Under the pieces are notes generated by a model. It was given only the letters and a program-made list of their open reading frames with translations, had not been told where the DNA came from and ran no database searches. Positions 18,777-27,688 of a DNA stretch of 46,486 nucleotides are shown here, piece after piece. Positions within the stretch are counted from its first letter, which is position 1; the number at the start of each line of letters is the position of its first letter. The stretch comes from Runella sp. (GTDB lineage Bacteria > Bacteroidota > Bacteroidia > Cytophagales > Spirosomataceae). The DNA lies in the NCBI RefSeq assembly GCF_027484545.1, contig NZ_JAIXST010000228.1, positions 1 to 46,486 of the forward strand. Reading direction: 5' to 3'. A program made the translations under genes and the position numbers.

Positions 18777-19631
18777 ATGAAAAAACTCATTCTCTCGTTA
18801 TTTTTGGCACCTTTTGCTGCCTTGGCGCAACAAACTCCTGCCGTGATTCCACTATGGGAAAAAGGCGCGCCCGGTTTTGAAAACCGCAGAAATGAACCCG
18901 AACAGGCCAAAGATTGGTGGGTGAAAAACATTCATAATCCGTCGATAACGGTCTATTTGCCCCCTAAAGACAAAGCCAACGGGACGGCGGTCATCGTTTG
19001 TCCGGGCGGCGGGCATAATCAATTGGTGATAACGTCGGAAGGGAAAGACGCAGCTGAATACCTGAACAGCATTGGAGTAACGGCATTTGTGCTCAAATAT
19101 CGTTTGACGCGGGAACCTAATTCGCCTTATAAGTTAGAAACGCACGTTCGGGAAGATGCGCACCGAGCCATTCGTTTGGTGCGAAACCGCGCTTCCGAAT
19201 GGGGTATAGATACCAGTCGCGTTGGGATGTTGGGCTTTTCAGCCGGTGGAGAAACGGTGGCGTTGGTTGCTTACGTTAGCGGAAAAGGCGCCCCTACAGC
19301 CCCTGATGCCATTGACCGATTGAGCGGAAAACCCAGTTTTCAGATGTTGATCTATCCCGGACCATTGTATATTCCGGGTACGGTGCCAAGCGATGCACCA
19401 CCTGCGTTTGCTTTAGTCGCTAACGAAGATCCCTGCTGTGCAGGTCCGGTCGTGGATTTGTTACGCAAATACCGGGAAGCGAAGGTGCCCATTGAAGTGC
19501 ATATTTATGCGAAAGGAAATCACGGATTTAATATGGGCAAGCGTACCCCCCTCAAAACCCTGCAAACGTGGCCGCAGCGAATGGCTGATTGGATGTTGGA
19601 TGCGGGATACTTGGAAAACAAGTCAAAATAA
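18777..19631 (+). CDS. Exported alpha/beta-hydrolase, probable acetyl esterase
   Basis: A 284-residue protein with a signal peptide (LILSLFLAPFAALAQQ). The esterase/lipase fold is shown by AVIVCPGGGHNQLV (oxyanion hole), LGFSAGGETVALVAY with nucleophile Ser155, and HIYAKGNHGFNMG carrying the catalytic His; FALVANEDPCCAG probably carries the Asp. It resembles xylan/mannan acetyl esterases often annotated as endo-1,4-beta-xylanase-like hydrolases. Four base pairs separate it from the GH26 gene, so together they probably deacetylate and cut acetylated mannan. Confidence 0.85.
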   Translation: MKKLILSLFLAPFAALAQQTPAVIPLWEKGAPGFENRRNEPEQAKDWWVKNIHNPSITVYLPPKDKANGTAVIVCPGGGHNQLVITSEGKDAAEYLNSIGVTAFVLKYRLTREPNSPYKLETHVREDAHRAIRLVRNRASEWGIDTSRVGMLGFSAGGETVALVAYVSGKGAPTAPDAIDRLSGKPSFQMLIYPGPLYIPGTVPSDAPPAFALVANEDPCCAGPVVDLLRKYREAKVPIEVHIYAKGNHGFNMGKRTPLKTLQTWPQRMADWMLDAGYLENKSK

Positions 19632-19650
19632 TAAAAGAGATAATTTCTCG

Positions 19651-19683
19651 AACTTCGGCGAGGCTCCAAGCCTCGCCGAAGTT
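19651..19683 (+). terminator. Perfect GC-rich palindrome after the mannan block
   Basis: AACTTCGGCGAGGCT pairs perfectly with AGCCTCGCCGAAGTT around a 3-nt loop, ending in a short T-containing tail (GCTTTTC). It probably ends the mannan operon; it is also of the dispersed-repeat type. No further gene is seen up to 19,841. Confidence 0.6.
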
Positions 19684-19841
19684 GCTTTTCGCAAAGCCAC
19701 AATGAAATTACTCGCCGATATTTTTTTTATAAGTTTTTAAGGCCATTTTTATGATTAAAAAATACAGCGTACGCAACCGATATGGATAATTAGCCGTACA
19801 TACTGTTTTTAATAGATGGTTCCTCTATACCTTAAAACTTC

Positions 19842-20747
19842 ATGAACAACTATTGCGATGAGATACTCAAAGTGTTGATCTATTATGAAATGTTTCAGTA
19901 TCCACTTACCAAAAACGAATTGTTTGAGAGAAGCAAATTGAGCAGAGAAGAAATAGAAAGCGGTGTAGAAGAATTGCTGACTGCCAAAAAAATTTTCCGG
20001 TTTGGTGCATTTTATAGTTTACAGAATAACCCTTCCATTGAAGAGCATCGTATAAAAAGAAATCAATTAGCGCAGAAGTCTATCCCTAAAGCCCGATTTA
20101 TTGCTAAAATCGTGGCCAATTTCCCGTATATCAGAGGGCTGTTTTTGTCGGGGTCTATTTCCAAAGACTGCATGGACGAAAACAGCGATATAGATTTTTT
20201 CATCGTTGCGGCCCCAAATCGCCTATGGATTGCGCGTTTGGCCTGCATAGTATTCAAAAAGATTTTTTTGCTGAACAGCACCAAGTTTTTTTGTTTCAAC
20301 TACATCATTGACAGCGAGCATTTGAAATTTGAAGACCACAGCCTTTTTATCGCAACTGAAATTTCAACTTTAATTCCTGTCTACGGGGAAGAATACTATA
20401 CCGCAATCCTCGATAAAAATGGTTGGATAACCGATTTTTCCCCAAACTTTCCTAAGAGAAAAATGATAGAAAAGGCTAAAAGTCAGCCATTTATTCAAAG
20501 GATGGCTGAAAGCTTTTTTAATAATTCATTTGGAGATTGGTTGGACAATTGGTTGTTGAATAAAACGGTTGAAATCAATAAAAAGAGGCATGACCCGAAG
20601 CTTTTTAATAATCCGAAGTATTACCTTAACTTTCAAAAACACGTAGCCAAATCTCACACCACTGACAATTATCCAACTATTTTGAAAGTGTATAGAGAAA
20701 GAATTCAGGAATACACCCAAAAATGCACGGCCGGACAAAATGCCTGA
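19842..20747 (+). CDS. Nucleotidyltransferase-like protein with N-terminal winged helix
   Basis: A 301-residue soluble protein. Residues 1-65 read as a winged-helix-like segment (ILKVLIYYEMFQYPLTKNELFE, then LSREEIESGVEELLTAKKIF). Residues 95-125 contain IRGLFLSGSISKDCMDENSDIDFFIV, the GSxS...DxD signature of pol-beta-type nucleotidyltransferases (MNT/KNT class), with both acidic residues in SDIDF. No specific substrate can be named. It overlaps the next radical SAM gene by 8 nt, so it heads that operon and may prime or regulate the pathway. Confidence 0.65.
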   Translation: MNNYCDEILKVLIYYEMFQYPLTKNELFERSKLSREEIESGVEELLTAKKIFRFGAFYSLQNNPSIEEHRIKRNQLAQKSIPKARFIAKIVANFPYIRGLFLSGSISKDCMDENSDIDFFIVAAPNRLWIARLACIVFKKIFLLNSTKFFCFNYIIDSEHLKFEDHSLFIATEISTLIPVYGEEYYTAILDKNGWITDFSPNFPKRKMIEKAKSQPFIQRMAESFFNNSFGDWLDNWLLNKTVEINKKRHDPKLFNNPKYYLNFQKHVAKSHTTDNYPTILKVYRERIQEYTQKCTAGQNA

Positions 20748-22182
20748 TTCAAAAAAAATACTGTTTACGCATTCTTACTTTTACCGACTTGACCCCAAGC
20801 AGTGGAAGGCTCAACAGCCGTATCCCCCCTACAACACGATTTTGGCGGCGAGTATGATGGAGAAAGAAGGGTTTGAGGTCGCCTTGTTTGACAGTAACCT
20901 TAAGCGCAGCCCGCTTGAAATTGAGCCTTATTTGCAAAAAGAGCAGCCCACTTACTTGGTGATTTATGATGATTCGTTCAATTATCTCTCAAAAATGTGC
21001 CTGACCGCGATGCGATATGCCTGTTTTGAGATGATTCAATTGGGAAAACAATACGGTTGTGTCGTGATTGTCAGCAGTTCGGACGCAACCGATCATTTTG
21101 ACAAATACTTAGATGCCGGTGCTGATTTTGTACTGTTGGGCGAAGCAGAACTGACGCTCAAAGAATTGATAAAAAGCAGTGAGCAAAAGCTGTCATTTGA
21201 GACGATTGACGGGATGGTTTTTCGGGTAAATGACGAAACCGTTAAAACCAAGAAACGAACGATTTTAACGAGCCTTGATTTGCTGCCCATGCCGGCGTGG
21301 GATTTGGTTAAAATTGGTGATTATCAACAAATTTGGCAAAAAAGGCATGGGTATTTTTCGTTGAATATTGCCACTACTCGAGGGTGTCCCTACAAGTGCA
21401 ATTGGTGCGCAAAGCCCATTTATGGTAATCGTTACAATAGCCGATCGCCTCAAAAAGTAGCCGACGAAATTGCGTTTTTAATGAAAACCTATCAAGTCAA
21501 TCATTTTTGGATTTGTGATGATATTTTTGGGCTGAAACCAGGTTGGGTGAAGCAATTTAAGGCAAGTTTGGAGGAGAAAAAGGTGAAACCCAAATTGAAG
21601 ATTCAGTCTCGGGCAGACTTGTTGTTGAAAGAAGATACGATTCAGGATTTGGTGGAGGTGGGACTGGACGAAGTTTGGATGGGGGCGGAAAGCGGTTCCC
21701 AAAAAATCTTGGATGCCATGGATAAAGGAATCACGACGCTGGAAATTGAGAAATCAACCCAATTACTGAAGCAAAAAGGGGTAAAAGTGGCTTTTTTTCT
21801 GCAATACGGGTATCTTGGTGAGCATTGGGAAGATATTGAGAAAACACTTTCGATGGTCAAACAACTCTTGCCTAGTGACTTGGGAATTTCGGTATCGTAT
21901 CCTTTACCGGGTACTGGATTTCACGAAAAAGTAAAGGCAGAGTTGCAAACCAAGCAAAATTGGGAACATTCAAATGACTTGGCGATGATGTACCAAGCGA
22001 CGTTCTCGCCCGAGTTTTATCGGCAGTTACATCAGCATACACACCGGGTTTATCAGAAAGAAAAACTTTTAAAAAACTTTCAGAATCTCTCCACAAAGTC
22101 ACTGATAAAATTGTCGTATTTATGGTTTAGAGAGAAAATTAGTTACCGAAAACTAATAGGATTACGAAGTGAGGCATTATGA
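20740..22182 (+). CDS. B12-binding-type radical SAM protein (1)
   Basis: A 480-residue protein. Residues 1 to about 150 form the Rossmann-like cobalamin-binding-type domain (PYPPYNTILAASMMEKEGFEVALFD, then DAGADFVLLGEAELTLKELI); the classical DxHxxG motif is absent, as in many family members. The radical SAM barrel follows with TTRGCPYKCNWCAKP (first Cys near 216), VNHFWICDDIFGL, MGAESGSQKILDAMDKGIT and FFLQYGYLGE. It is closely similar in layout to the protein at 24,496 (THSYF versus THAYF, PYPP, GADF, GAESGSQKI), so the two are paralogues. The reaction is unknown; candidates are methylation or C-C bond formation on a lipid or glycan. Confidence 0.88.
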   Translation: MPDSKKILFTHSYFYRLDPKQWKAQQPYPPYNTILAASMMEKEGFEVALFDSNLKRSPLEIEPYLQKEQPTYLVIYDDSFNYLSKMCLTAMRYACFEMIQLGKQYGCVVIVSSSDATDHFDKYLDAGADFVLLGEAELTLKELIKSSEQKLSFETIDGMVFRVNDETVKTKKRTILTSLDLLPMPAWDLVKIGDYQQIWQKRHGYFSLNIATTRGCPYKCNWCAKPIYGNRYNSRSPQKVADEIAFLMKTYQVNHFWICDDIFGLKPGWVKQFKASLEEKKVKPKLKIQSRADLLLKEDTIQDLVEVGLDEVWMGAESGSQKILDAMDKGITTLEIEKSTQLLKQKGVKVAFFLQYGYLGEHWEDIEKTLSMVKQLLPSDLGISVSYPLPGTGFHEKVKAELQTKQNWEHSNDLAMMYQATFSPEFYRQLHQHTHRVYQKEKLLKNFQNLSTKSLIKLSYLWFREKISYRKLIGLRSEAL

Positions 22183-23699
22183 AAAAAAGCACTTTAACAC
22201 TACTTACTGTAAGCTATTTATTGCTACCCAATCTTATCTTTTTGGGTGGTTGGATAAAACCATATTGGGCTATTCCAGCGGTTGGGGTGTTATTGTTTTG
22301 TTTTTGGAAGACATTTATCATAAAAGTAATAGCGACTGATTCTGAAAGAATAGTAATCAAACACGGATTGATTTTGTTGCTATTAGCAGTGTTTTTTACT
22401 TTCATTTCGGGTATTGGCGAATATATGCCACAACATGGCGATATGTATGCTCACAATTTACTTTTCTATGATTTGATTACACAGAACTGGGCGGTTACTT
22501 ATCAAAATCAAGTGTTTAAGAATCCATATTTGTGTTATTACATTGCCTATTATTTACCTACGGCCTTTTTTGCAAAAAGCTTAGGTATCGAATATGCCAA
22601 TGAAGTTTCATTTGTTTGGGGCTTATTGGGTATGTTTTTAATTTTTTCTTGGCTCTATTGGCTGGGTGGAAAATACAAATGGTGGGTTTGTGCTGGTTTT
22701 GTGTTTTTGGGGGGGCTTTATTTTTTAACTCATTTTACACAAGTTCAAGATACTTTTCTAAATGTTTTTCGCAGCGTTCCTATAAAAAGCCACATTGCAA
22801 TTACTGACGTCTCCACGGGTATTTTTTCAAATGGGATCTCCGATACTCGAATTACCTATTCTTCCCAAATTATTCAATTAATGGCTGCACCTTCACAAGC
22901 CATAGGAGGTTGGCTGGCAACAGTTTTGCTATTGTATTGGGCAAAAACCAAGCAATTTAAAGGGTTTTTCTTCGTTGGGGCTTGCACCTTGTTATGGTCA
23001 CCTTTTGTATTTATAGGTTTACTTCCCCTGGGTATTTATGTATTGTTTCAGTCAAAATTTGCAATTTTTCGCTCTTCGATTGAGTTTTTGGGTATTATTA
23101 TACTTTTATTTTTTGTAGGCTTTTATTTTCAGGGGCATCTGCAACACGGCTTTAATGGCTGGATTTTTGAAGCGCTTATTACCCCAAAAGATATAGCTAA
23201 ATATCTTTACTTTGAGCTATGCCAAGTTGGATTTTATGCACTTATTGTCTATTGGTTAAATAGTGAATATAAGCTTTTAGCTGAATGGAAATCGCTGTTT
23301 TATCTATCCGTTTTTACCTATTTGGTATTGAGTTTTTATCATTTTGGTTCCGTAAATGATTGGGTTATACGCACAGCTATTCCAGCAAATGCCATTGTGA
23401 ATGTGGTTTTGTTGATAATACTTGGAAAACTCGTTGAAAAACGAATCTTCAATTTCAAATCAGCCATTTTTATCTTATTTATTGCCATGGGAATGTATGC
23501 CACAACCATCACATTGGCACATTTTGTACAGGTTTTTGGTAAAGAAGATTCTTACAGGAAATTTCGTTCTATATTAAATGCAACTCAAGATAGAAAAATT
23601 AAAAATCTCGGGGATAATCAAGGAGGGGAATATCCACTAAATGTAGAGTTCTGGCTGGGAGAAAAAAAATCTTTTTTCGGAAAATATTTAATGAAGTGA
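22179..23699 (+). CDS. Polytopic membrane protein (glycosyltransferase-like)
   Basis: A 506-residue protein with about ten or more hydrophobic helices beginning at residue 5. A loop after the third helix reads ISGIGEYMPQHGDMYAHNLLFYD, with charged residues of the kind found in the first extracytoplasmic loop of C-type (GT39/GT83-like) transferases. I see no motif that fixes the family. It overlaps the upstream radical SAM gene by 4 nt and the downstream methyltransferase by 4 nt. Its base composition is AT-rich compared with the gene before it. It may transfer or flip a lipid-linked sugar made by this cluster. Confidence 0.6.
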   Translation: MKKSTLTLLTVSYLLLPNLIFLGGWIKPYWAIPAVGVLLFCFWKTFIIKVIATDSERIVIKHGLILLLLAVFFTFISGIGEYMPQHGDMYAHNLLFYDLITQNWAVTYQNQVFKNPYLCYYIAYYLPTAFFAKSLGIEYANEVSFVWGLLGMFLIFSWLYWLGGKYKWWVCAGFVFLGGLYFLTHFTQVQDTFLNVFRSVPIKSHIAITDVSTGIFSNGISDTRITYSSQIIQLMAAPSQAIGGWLATVLLLYWAKTKQFKGFFFVGACTLLWSPFVFIGLLPLGIYVLFQSKFAIFRSSIEFLGIIILLFFVGFYFQGHLQHGFNGWIFEALITPKDIAKYLYFELCQVGFYALIVYWLNSEYKLLAEWKSLFYLSVFTYLVLSFYHFGSVNDWVIRTAIPANAIVNVVLLIILGKLVEKRIFNFKSAIFILFIAMGMYATTITLAHFVQVFGKEDSYRKFRSILNATQDRKIKNLGDNQGGEYPLNVEFWLGEKKSFFGKYLMK

Positions 23700-24499
23700 A
23701 AGCTGCTTTTGACCATATTGCCCAACATTATGATGGTGATTTTACGAATACCCTTGTAGGTAAGTCTCAACGGAAATTAGTTTGGCAGCATCTTGAAAAA
23801 TTAGTAAACTCTGAGAAAAACCTAAAGATTTTAGAGCTTAATTGTGGTACGGGAGAAGACGCGATTTGGTTAGCCCAAAAAGGACATGACGTTTGGGCAA
23901 CTGATATTTCAGAGGAAATGATTATTTGTGTCAACAACAAGGCTAATCAGTATGATTTAGCGGGTAGCGTAAATACTAAAGCATCTAATATTCAGGAGAT
24001 TAGTGAAGTTTTTAAAGGGAAAGAGTTTGACTTGGTTTTCTCAAATTTTGGTGGCTTAAATTGCTTGTTACCCGAAGAAATAGCCCATTTTTTTCAAGTA
24101 CAACTACCTAATTTGCTAAAACCTAACGGCCGATTTGTAGGCGTAATTATGCCTCAATTTTCATTGTTTGAAAGCACTTATTTCTTTTTGAGTTTACAGT
24201 GGAGAAAAATTTTTAGAAGGTTATCAAGAAAAGGAATTGAAGCTAAATTGAATGAAAATATCTCTGTCATAACTTGGTATTATTCAACAAAAAAGGTTCA
24301 AAAATATTTATCAAACAATTTACAAATTATACACCAACAACCCATTGGATTCTTCTTACCCCCTTCCTATTTGAATTCTTCTCTTGAGAAAAGACTAAAG
24401 TGGTTTAAACAAATGGAAGAATGGGAACAATGGGCCATAGATATGCCTTTTTTAGCCAATTTTTCCGACCATTATTTGATAGAAATTATAAGAAAATGA
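23696..24499 (+). CDS. Class I SAM-dependent methyltransferase
   Basis: A 267-residue protein starting at a GTG that overlaps the previous stop. Motif I is LKILELNCGTGEDAIWLAQKG, followed by WATDISEEMI (acidic end of beta-2) and FDLVFSNFGGLNCL (motif IV region), typical of Methyltransf_11/25-type enzymes acting on small molecules, lipids or sugars. The C-terminal 100 residues are basic and aromatic (FLSLQWRKIFRRLSRKG), which could mean membrane association. The stop overlaps the start of the next radical SAM gene (ATGA-type). Confidence 0.85.
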   Translation: MKAAFDHIAQHYDGDFTNTLVGKSQRKLVWQHLEKLVNSEKNLKILELNCGTGEDAIWLAQKGHDVWATDISEEMIICVNNKANQYDLAGSVNTKASNIQEISEVFKGKEFDLVFSNFGGLNCLLPEEIAHFFQVQLPNLLKPNGRFVGVIMPQFSLFESTYFFLSLQWRKIFRRLSRKGIEAKLNENISVITWYYSTKKVQKYLSNNLQIIHQQPIGFFLPPSYLNSSLEKRLKWFKQMEEWEQWAIDMPFLANFSDHYLIEIIRK

Positions 24500-25845
24500 T
24501 ACTATTGACCCATGCCTATTTTTTGGCAGACGACGCTAAAGAACAACAAATTATGAAGCCCTATCCTCCGTTGGGTATTCTGTATTTGTCTGGCTATCTC
24601 AAAGAAAACAACATTATCCATGAGGTTTTTGACACCACTTTTTCTACAAAAAACGAATTTTATAATAATCTTTTACAAAAAAAGCCTTCTTACTTAGCTG
24701 TTTATATTAACTTGATGACGAAGTTGAACGTTTTGGAAATGATTCAATTTGTCAAGAATAGTCCTGAATTAAGTGAGACAAAAATTATTTTAGGAGGACC
24801 TGATGTTCGATACAATACCGATAATTTACTGAATTACGGGGCGGATTTTTTGGTAATAGGAGAAGGTGAAGAAACATTTTTAGAAATTGTTAAAAATGAA
24901 TCTGATTTTCAATCTATTGATGGTTTGGCTTATAAAGATAAGTCAGGTAAAGTATGTGTCAATAAAGAACGAACCTTACGTAAAAACTTAGAACATTTAC
25001 CGTTTCCTAATCGAAAATCTATTGATTTAAACCTCTATTTAAATGCTTGGAAAAAGTATCATAGCGAAAGCTCAATGACAATTTCGACCATGCGGGGCTG
25101 CCCCTATACTTGTCATTGGTGTAGCCGTGGAGTATATGGATTAAGTTATAGAAGAAATTCGCCCCAAAAAGTAGTCGAAGAAATTATGTGGATTCAGACT
25201 AATTATGAAGTGGATAATTTTTGGTTTGTGGACGATGTTTTTACAATCAGTCATCGTTGGCTTGAAAATTTTGGAGAAGAGTTAGAAAAAAATCAAGTAA
25301 AAATCCGATTTGAGTGCATCACTCGTGCCGACCGTCTAAACGAAAATGTTATACTTTTACTTAAAAAAATAGGTTGTTTTCGAGTTTGGATTGGAGCGGA
25401 AAGCGGTTCTCAAAAAATAATTGACTTGATGGATAGACGTGTTAAAGTGGAACAGGTACAAGAAATGATTCAACTGTCTCAAAAATCAGGAATTGAAGCA
25501 GGTACGTTTATCATGCTGGGATACCCTGATGAAACAGAAAAAGATATTCATCAAACACTGGCACATTTAAAAAAGGCAAACCCATCTCAGTTCACTATTA
25601 CGCTTACTTATCCTATAAAAGGTACAGAACTGTACGAAGAAGTAGAGACTTTCAGTACTGCCAACGAACTTGATTGGGCAAAAACTACTGACCGTGATGT
25701 AGATTTTAAAAGAACATATTCTCGCAAATATTACGGCTATGCTATTCAATGGATTGTAAGTGAAATGGCTTTTTTTCAACAACAAAAATGGCAATTTAAA
25801 GTAAAATCTATAAAAGCACGTATTGGAATGGCTTTAAATAAGTAG
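24496..25845 (+). CDS. B12-binding-type radical SAM protein (2)
   Basis: A 449-residue protein; I chose the ATG at 24496, which overlaps the previous stop and gives MILLTHAYFLADDAKEQQ, aligned with the start of the paralogue at 20,740. A further-upstream ATG at 24421 lies inside the methyltransferase gene. The N-terminal B12-type domain shows PYPPLGILYLSGYL, IILGGPDVRYNTDNLL and GADFLVIGEGEETF. The radical SAM motif is TMRGCPYTCHWCSRG (first Cys near 201), then NFWFVDDVFTI, GAESGSQKIIDLMDRRV and FIMLGYPDETEKDI. No DxHxxG. AT-rich like its two upstream neighbours. Confidence 0.88.
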   Translation: MILLTHAYFLADDAKEQQIMKPYPPLGILYLSGYLKENNIIHEVFDTTFSTKNEFYNNLLQKKPSYLAVYINLMTKLNVLEMIQFVKNSPELSETKIILGGPDVRYNTDNLLNYGADFLVIGEGEETFLEIVKNESDFQSIDGLAYKDKSGKVCVNKERTLRKNLEHLPFPNRKSIDLNLYLNAWKKYHSESSMTISTMRGCPYTCHWCSRGVYGLSYRRNSPQKVVEEIMWIQTNYEVDNFWFVDDVFTISHRWLENFGEELEKNQVKIRFECITRADRLNENVILLLKKIGCFRVWIGAESGSQKIIDLMDRRVKVEQVQEMIQLSQKSGIEAGTFIMLGYPDETEKDIHQTLAHLKKANPSQFTITLTYPIKGTELYEEVETFSTANELDWAKTTDRDVDFKRTYSRKYYGYAIQWIVSEMAFFQQQKWQFKVKSIKARIGMALNK

Positions 25846-25893
25846 AGTCCAGATAGACTCTAATAGGTGTTTTATTCAAGAAAAAAATAGGCA

Positions 25894-26562
25894 ATGAGGT
25901 TATCAAAATTTGCTCGAAAACTACTTGGTAAATGGGTGTTAATTCCTTTTTTTCAAAATTATTTATCTCAGGAAAGAAAAGTAAAAGTAGGGGATATGTC
26001 TTTAAAAGTCCCCGTGGGCGTATTTCATCCTACTTTATTTTTAAGTACTAAGTTTTTGTTAGAATACATTAAAATACAGGAGTTTAAAGATAAAAAGATG
26101 CTGGAGTTAGGGGCAGGGTCGGGACTTTTGTCGATTGAAATGGCAAAACGAGGAGCTACGGTTATGGCTTCCGATATTAGTTTAAAAGCTTGTCAAGCTG
26201 TACAAGAAAATGCGTTGCAAAATGGTGTAGTCATTGAAATAATTCATTCCGATTTATTTGCTGATTTTGAAAAAAAAACGTTTGATTTTATTTTAATTAA
26301 CCCCCCTTATTATCCGAAAAATCCAGAAACTGAGGCCGACCAAGCGTGGTTTTGTGGCGAAAATTTCGAATATTTTCAAAAATTATTTCATCAATTGAGG
26401 CATTTTTTAGCTAATAATGGAAAAGCAATTATGGTACTTTCCGAAGATTGTGATATTTTGAAAATCAGTCAGTTAGCAGCTCAGTTTGGCTATTTGTGGA
26501 AGCAGGTTGCCCAAAAGAAAAGCTGGGGTGAGTGGAATTATCTGTTTGAAATAACAATTTAG
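25894..26562 (+). CDS. HemK/PrmC-like methyltransferase
   Basis: A 222-residue protein with LELGAGSGLLSIEMAKRG (motif I), MASDISLKACQAVQENALQNG and FDFILINPPYYPKNPET. The NPPY motif is that of N5-glutamine and N6-adenine methyltransferases. Unlike true PrmC it lacks the N-terminal helical release-factor domain, and a basic start (SKFARKLLGKWVLIPFFQNYL) precedes VPVGVFHPTLFLS. A pathway-specific N- or amide-methylation is therefore as plausible as release-factor modification. It lies 48 bp after a radical SAM gene and 7 bp before the next. Confidence 0.75.
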   Translation: MRLSKFARKLLGKWVLIPFFQNYLSQERKVKVGDMSLKVPVGVFHPTLFLSTKFLLEYIKIQEFKDKKMLELGAGSGLLSIEMAKRGATVMASDISLKACQAVQENALQNGVVIEIIHSDLFADFEKKTFDFILINPPYYPKNPETEADQAWFCGENFEYFQKLFHQLRHFLANNGKAIMVLSEDCDILKISQLAAQFGYLWKQVAQKKSWGEWNYLFEITI

Positions 26563-26569
26563 GTTATCG

Positions 26570-27688
26570 TTGAAGAAAATGATAAAAGAAAGACTACAAT
26601 CCCTCAACCGAAGTTTATACCCAAGACACAATTTTTTTGCGCCTCAATGGATTGTATTGGGGGTCAACAATATTTGTAATTTGCACTGTAAAATGTGCGA
26701 TGTAGGGACCGAAAGTCTTGATACAACTTTTGCCCAAAACTTGGTTGGGACTCAGCCTCTCAATATGCCTTTGGACTTATTGAAAAAAATTATTGACCAA
26801 ACGGCTGCTTATTTTCCGAAAGCCAAACTTGGGTATGCCTTTACTGAGCCTCTCATTTACCCACATTTGATTGAATCGTTGGTTTATGCCAAACAAAAAG
26901 GGCTTTATACGACCATTACTACCAATGCGCTGACCCTCAAACAAAAAGCTGGAAAATTGATAGAAGCAGGGTTAGACGAAATTTTCATTTCATTGGATGG
27001 AACATCTGAAATACATAATGAAATTAGAGGAAATAAAAAGTCTTTTGAAAAGGCAGTGGAAGGTATCGAGGCCCTTAATGCCTATCCCAATAGCCCCAAA
27101 ATAACCATTGTTTATGCTATTACGGAGTGGAATATTGAGTGTATGATTCCCTTTTTAGATTTCTTTAAAAATTATAAAATAGCCAGAATCGGTTTTATGC
27201 ACACGCAGTTTACTGAAAATGAGGTAGCTCAAATTCACAATACCAAATACGGTGATATATACCAAGCGACTATCAGTAATGTGCAGGAATTGGATTTTAC
27301 AAAAATGGATTTGAAAAAGCTCTTAGAAAATATCCAAACGATAAAAAAACAGAGCTATCCTTTTGAAGTTTTTTTTAGCCCTGAAATGGCATCAGAAAAG
27401 GAATTGGAGTTGTATTATTTTCAGCCTGAGAAGATTTTAGGAAAACATTGCCACGATGTGTTTAGCAATATGATGATAAAATCGAATGGTAGCGTGATTC
27501 CTTCCCACGGGCGATGTTTTAACCTAACTGTTGGAAATCTTTACGAAGATTCTCTTGAAAATATCTGGAACTCCGCAACTTTTAGTAAACTCCGAACCGA
27601 CATTATGAAAGCGGGTGGTTATTTTGACGCGTGCAGCAGGTGTTGTAGTGGATTTAATGGTTACACAGCAAAACAACAAAATGGATAA
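26570..27688 (+). CDS. Radical SAM/SPASM-type protein
   Basis: A 372-residue protein beginning at TTG 26570 (an ATG at 26579 is the alternative). The cluster motif is NNICNLHCKMCDVG (first Cys near 36), followed by GYAFTEPLIYPHLIE, TITTNALTL and EIFISLDGTSEIHNEIRGN. The C-terminal region is SPASM-like: KHCHDVFSNMMIKSNGSVIPSHGRCF, FNLTVGNLYEDSLENIWNS, then ACSRCCSG, supplying auxiliary-cluster cysteines. It lacks a B12 domain, unlike the other four. Such proteins modify peptides, sugars or other small molecules. Its end overlaps the next gene. Confidence 0.85.
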   Translation: MKKMIKERLQSLNRSLYPRHNFFAPQWIVLGVNNICNLHCKMCDVGTESLDTTFAQNLVGTQPLNMPLDLLKKIIDQTAAYFPKAKLGYAFTEPLIYPHLIESLVYAKQKGLYTTITTNALTLKQKAGKLIEAGLDEIFISLDGTSEIHNEIRGNKKSFEKAVEGIEALNAYPNSPKITIVYAITEWNIECMIPFLDFFKNYKIARIGFMHTQFTENEVAQIHNTKYGDIYQATISNVQELDFTKMDLKKLLENIQTIKKQSYPFEVFFSPEMASEKELELYYFQPEKILGKHCHDVFSNMMIKSNGSVIPSHGRCFNLTVGNLYEDSLENIWNSATFSKLRTDIMKAGGYFDACSRCCSGFNGYTAKQQNG

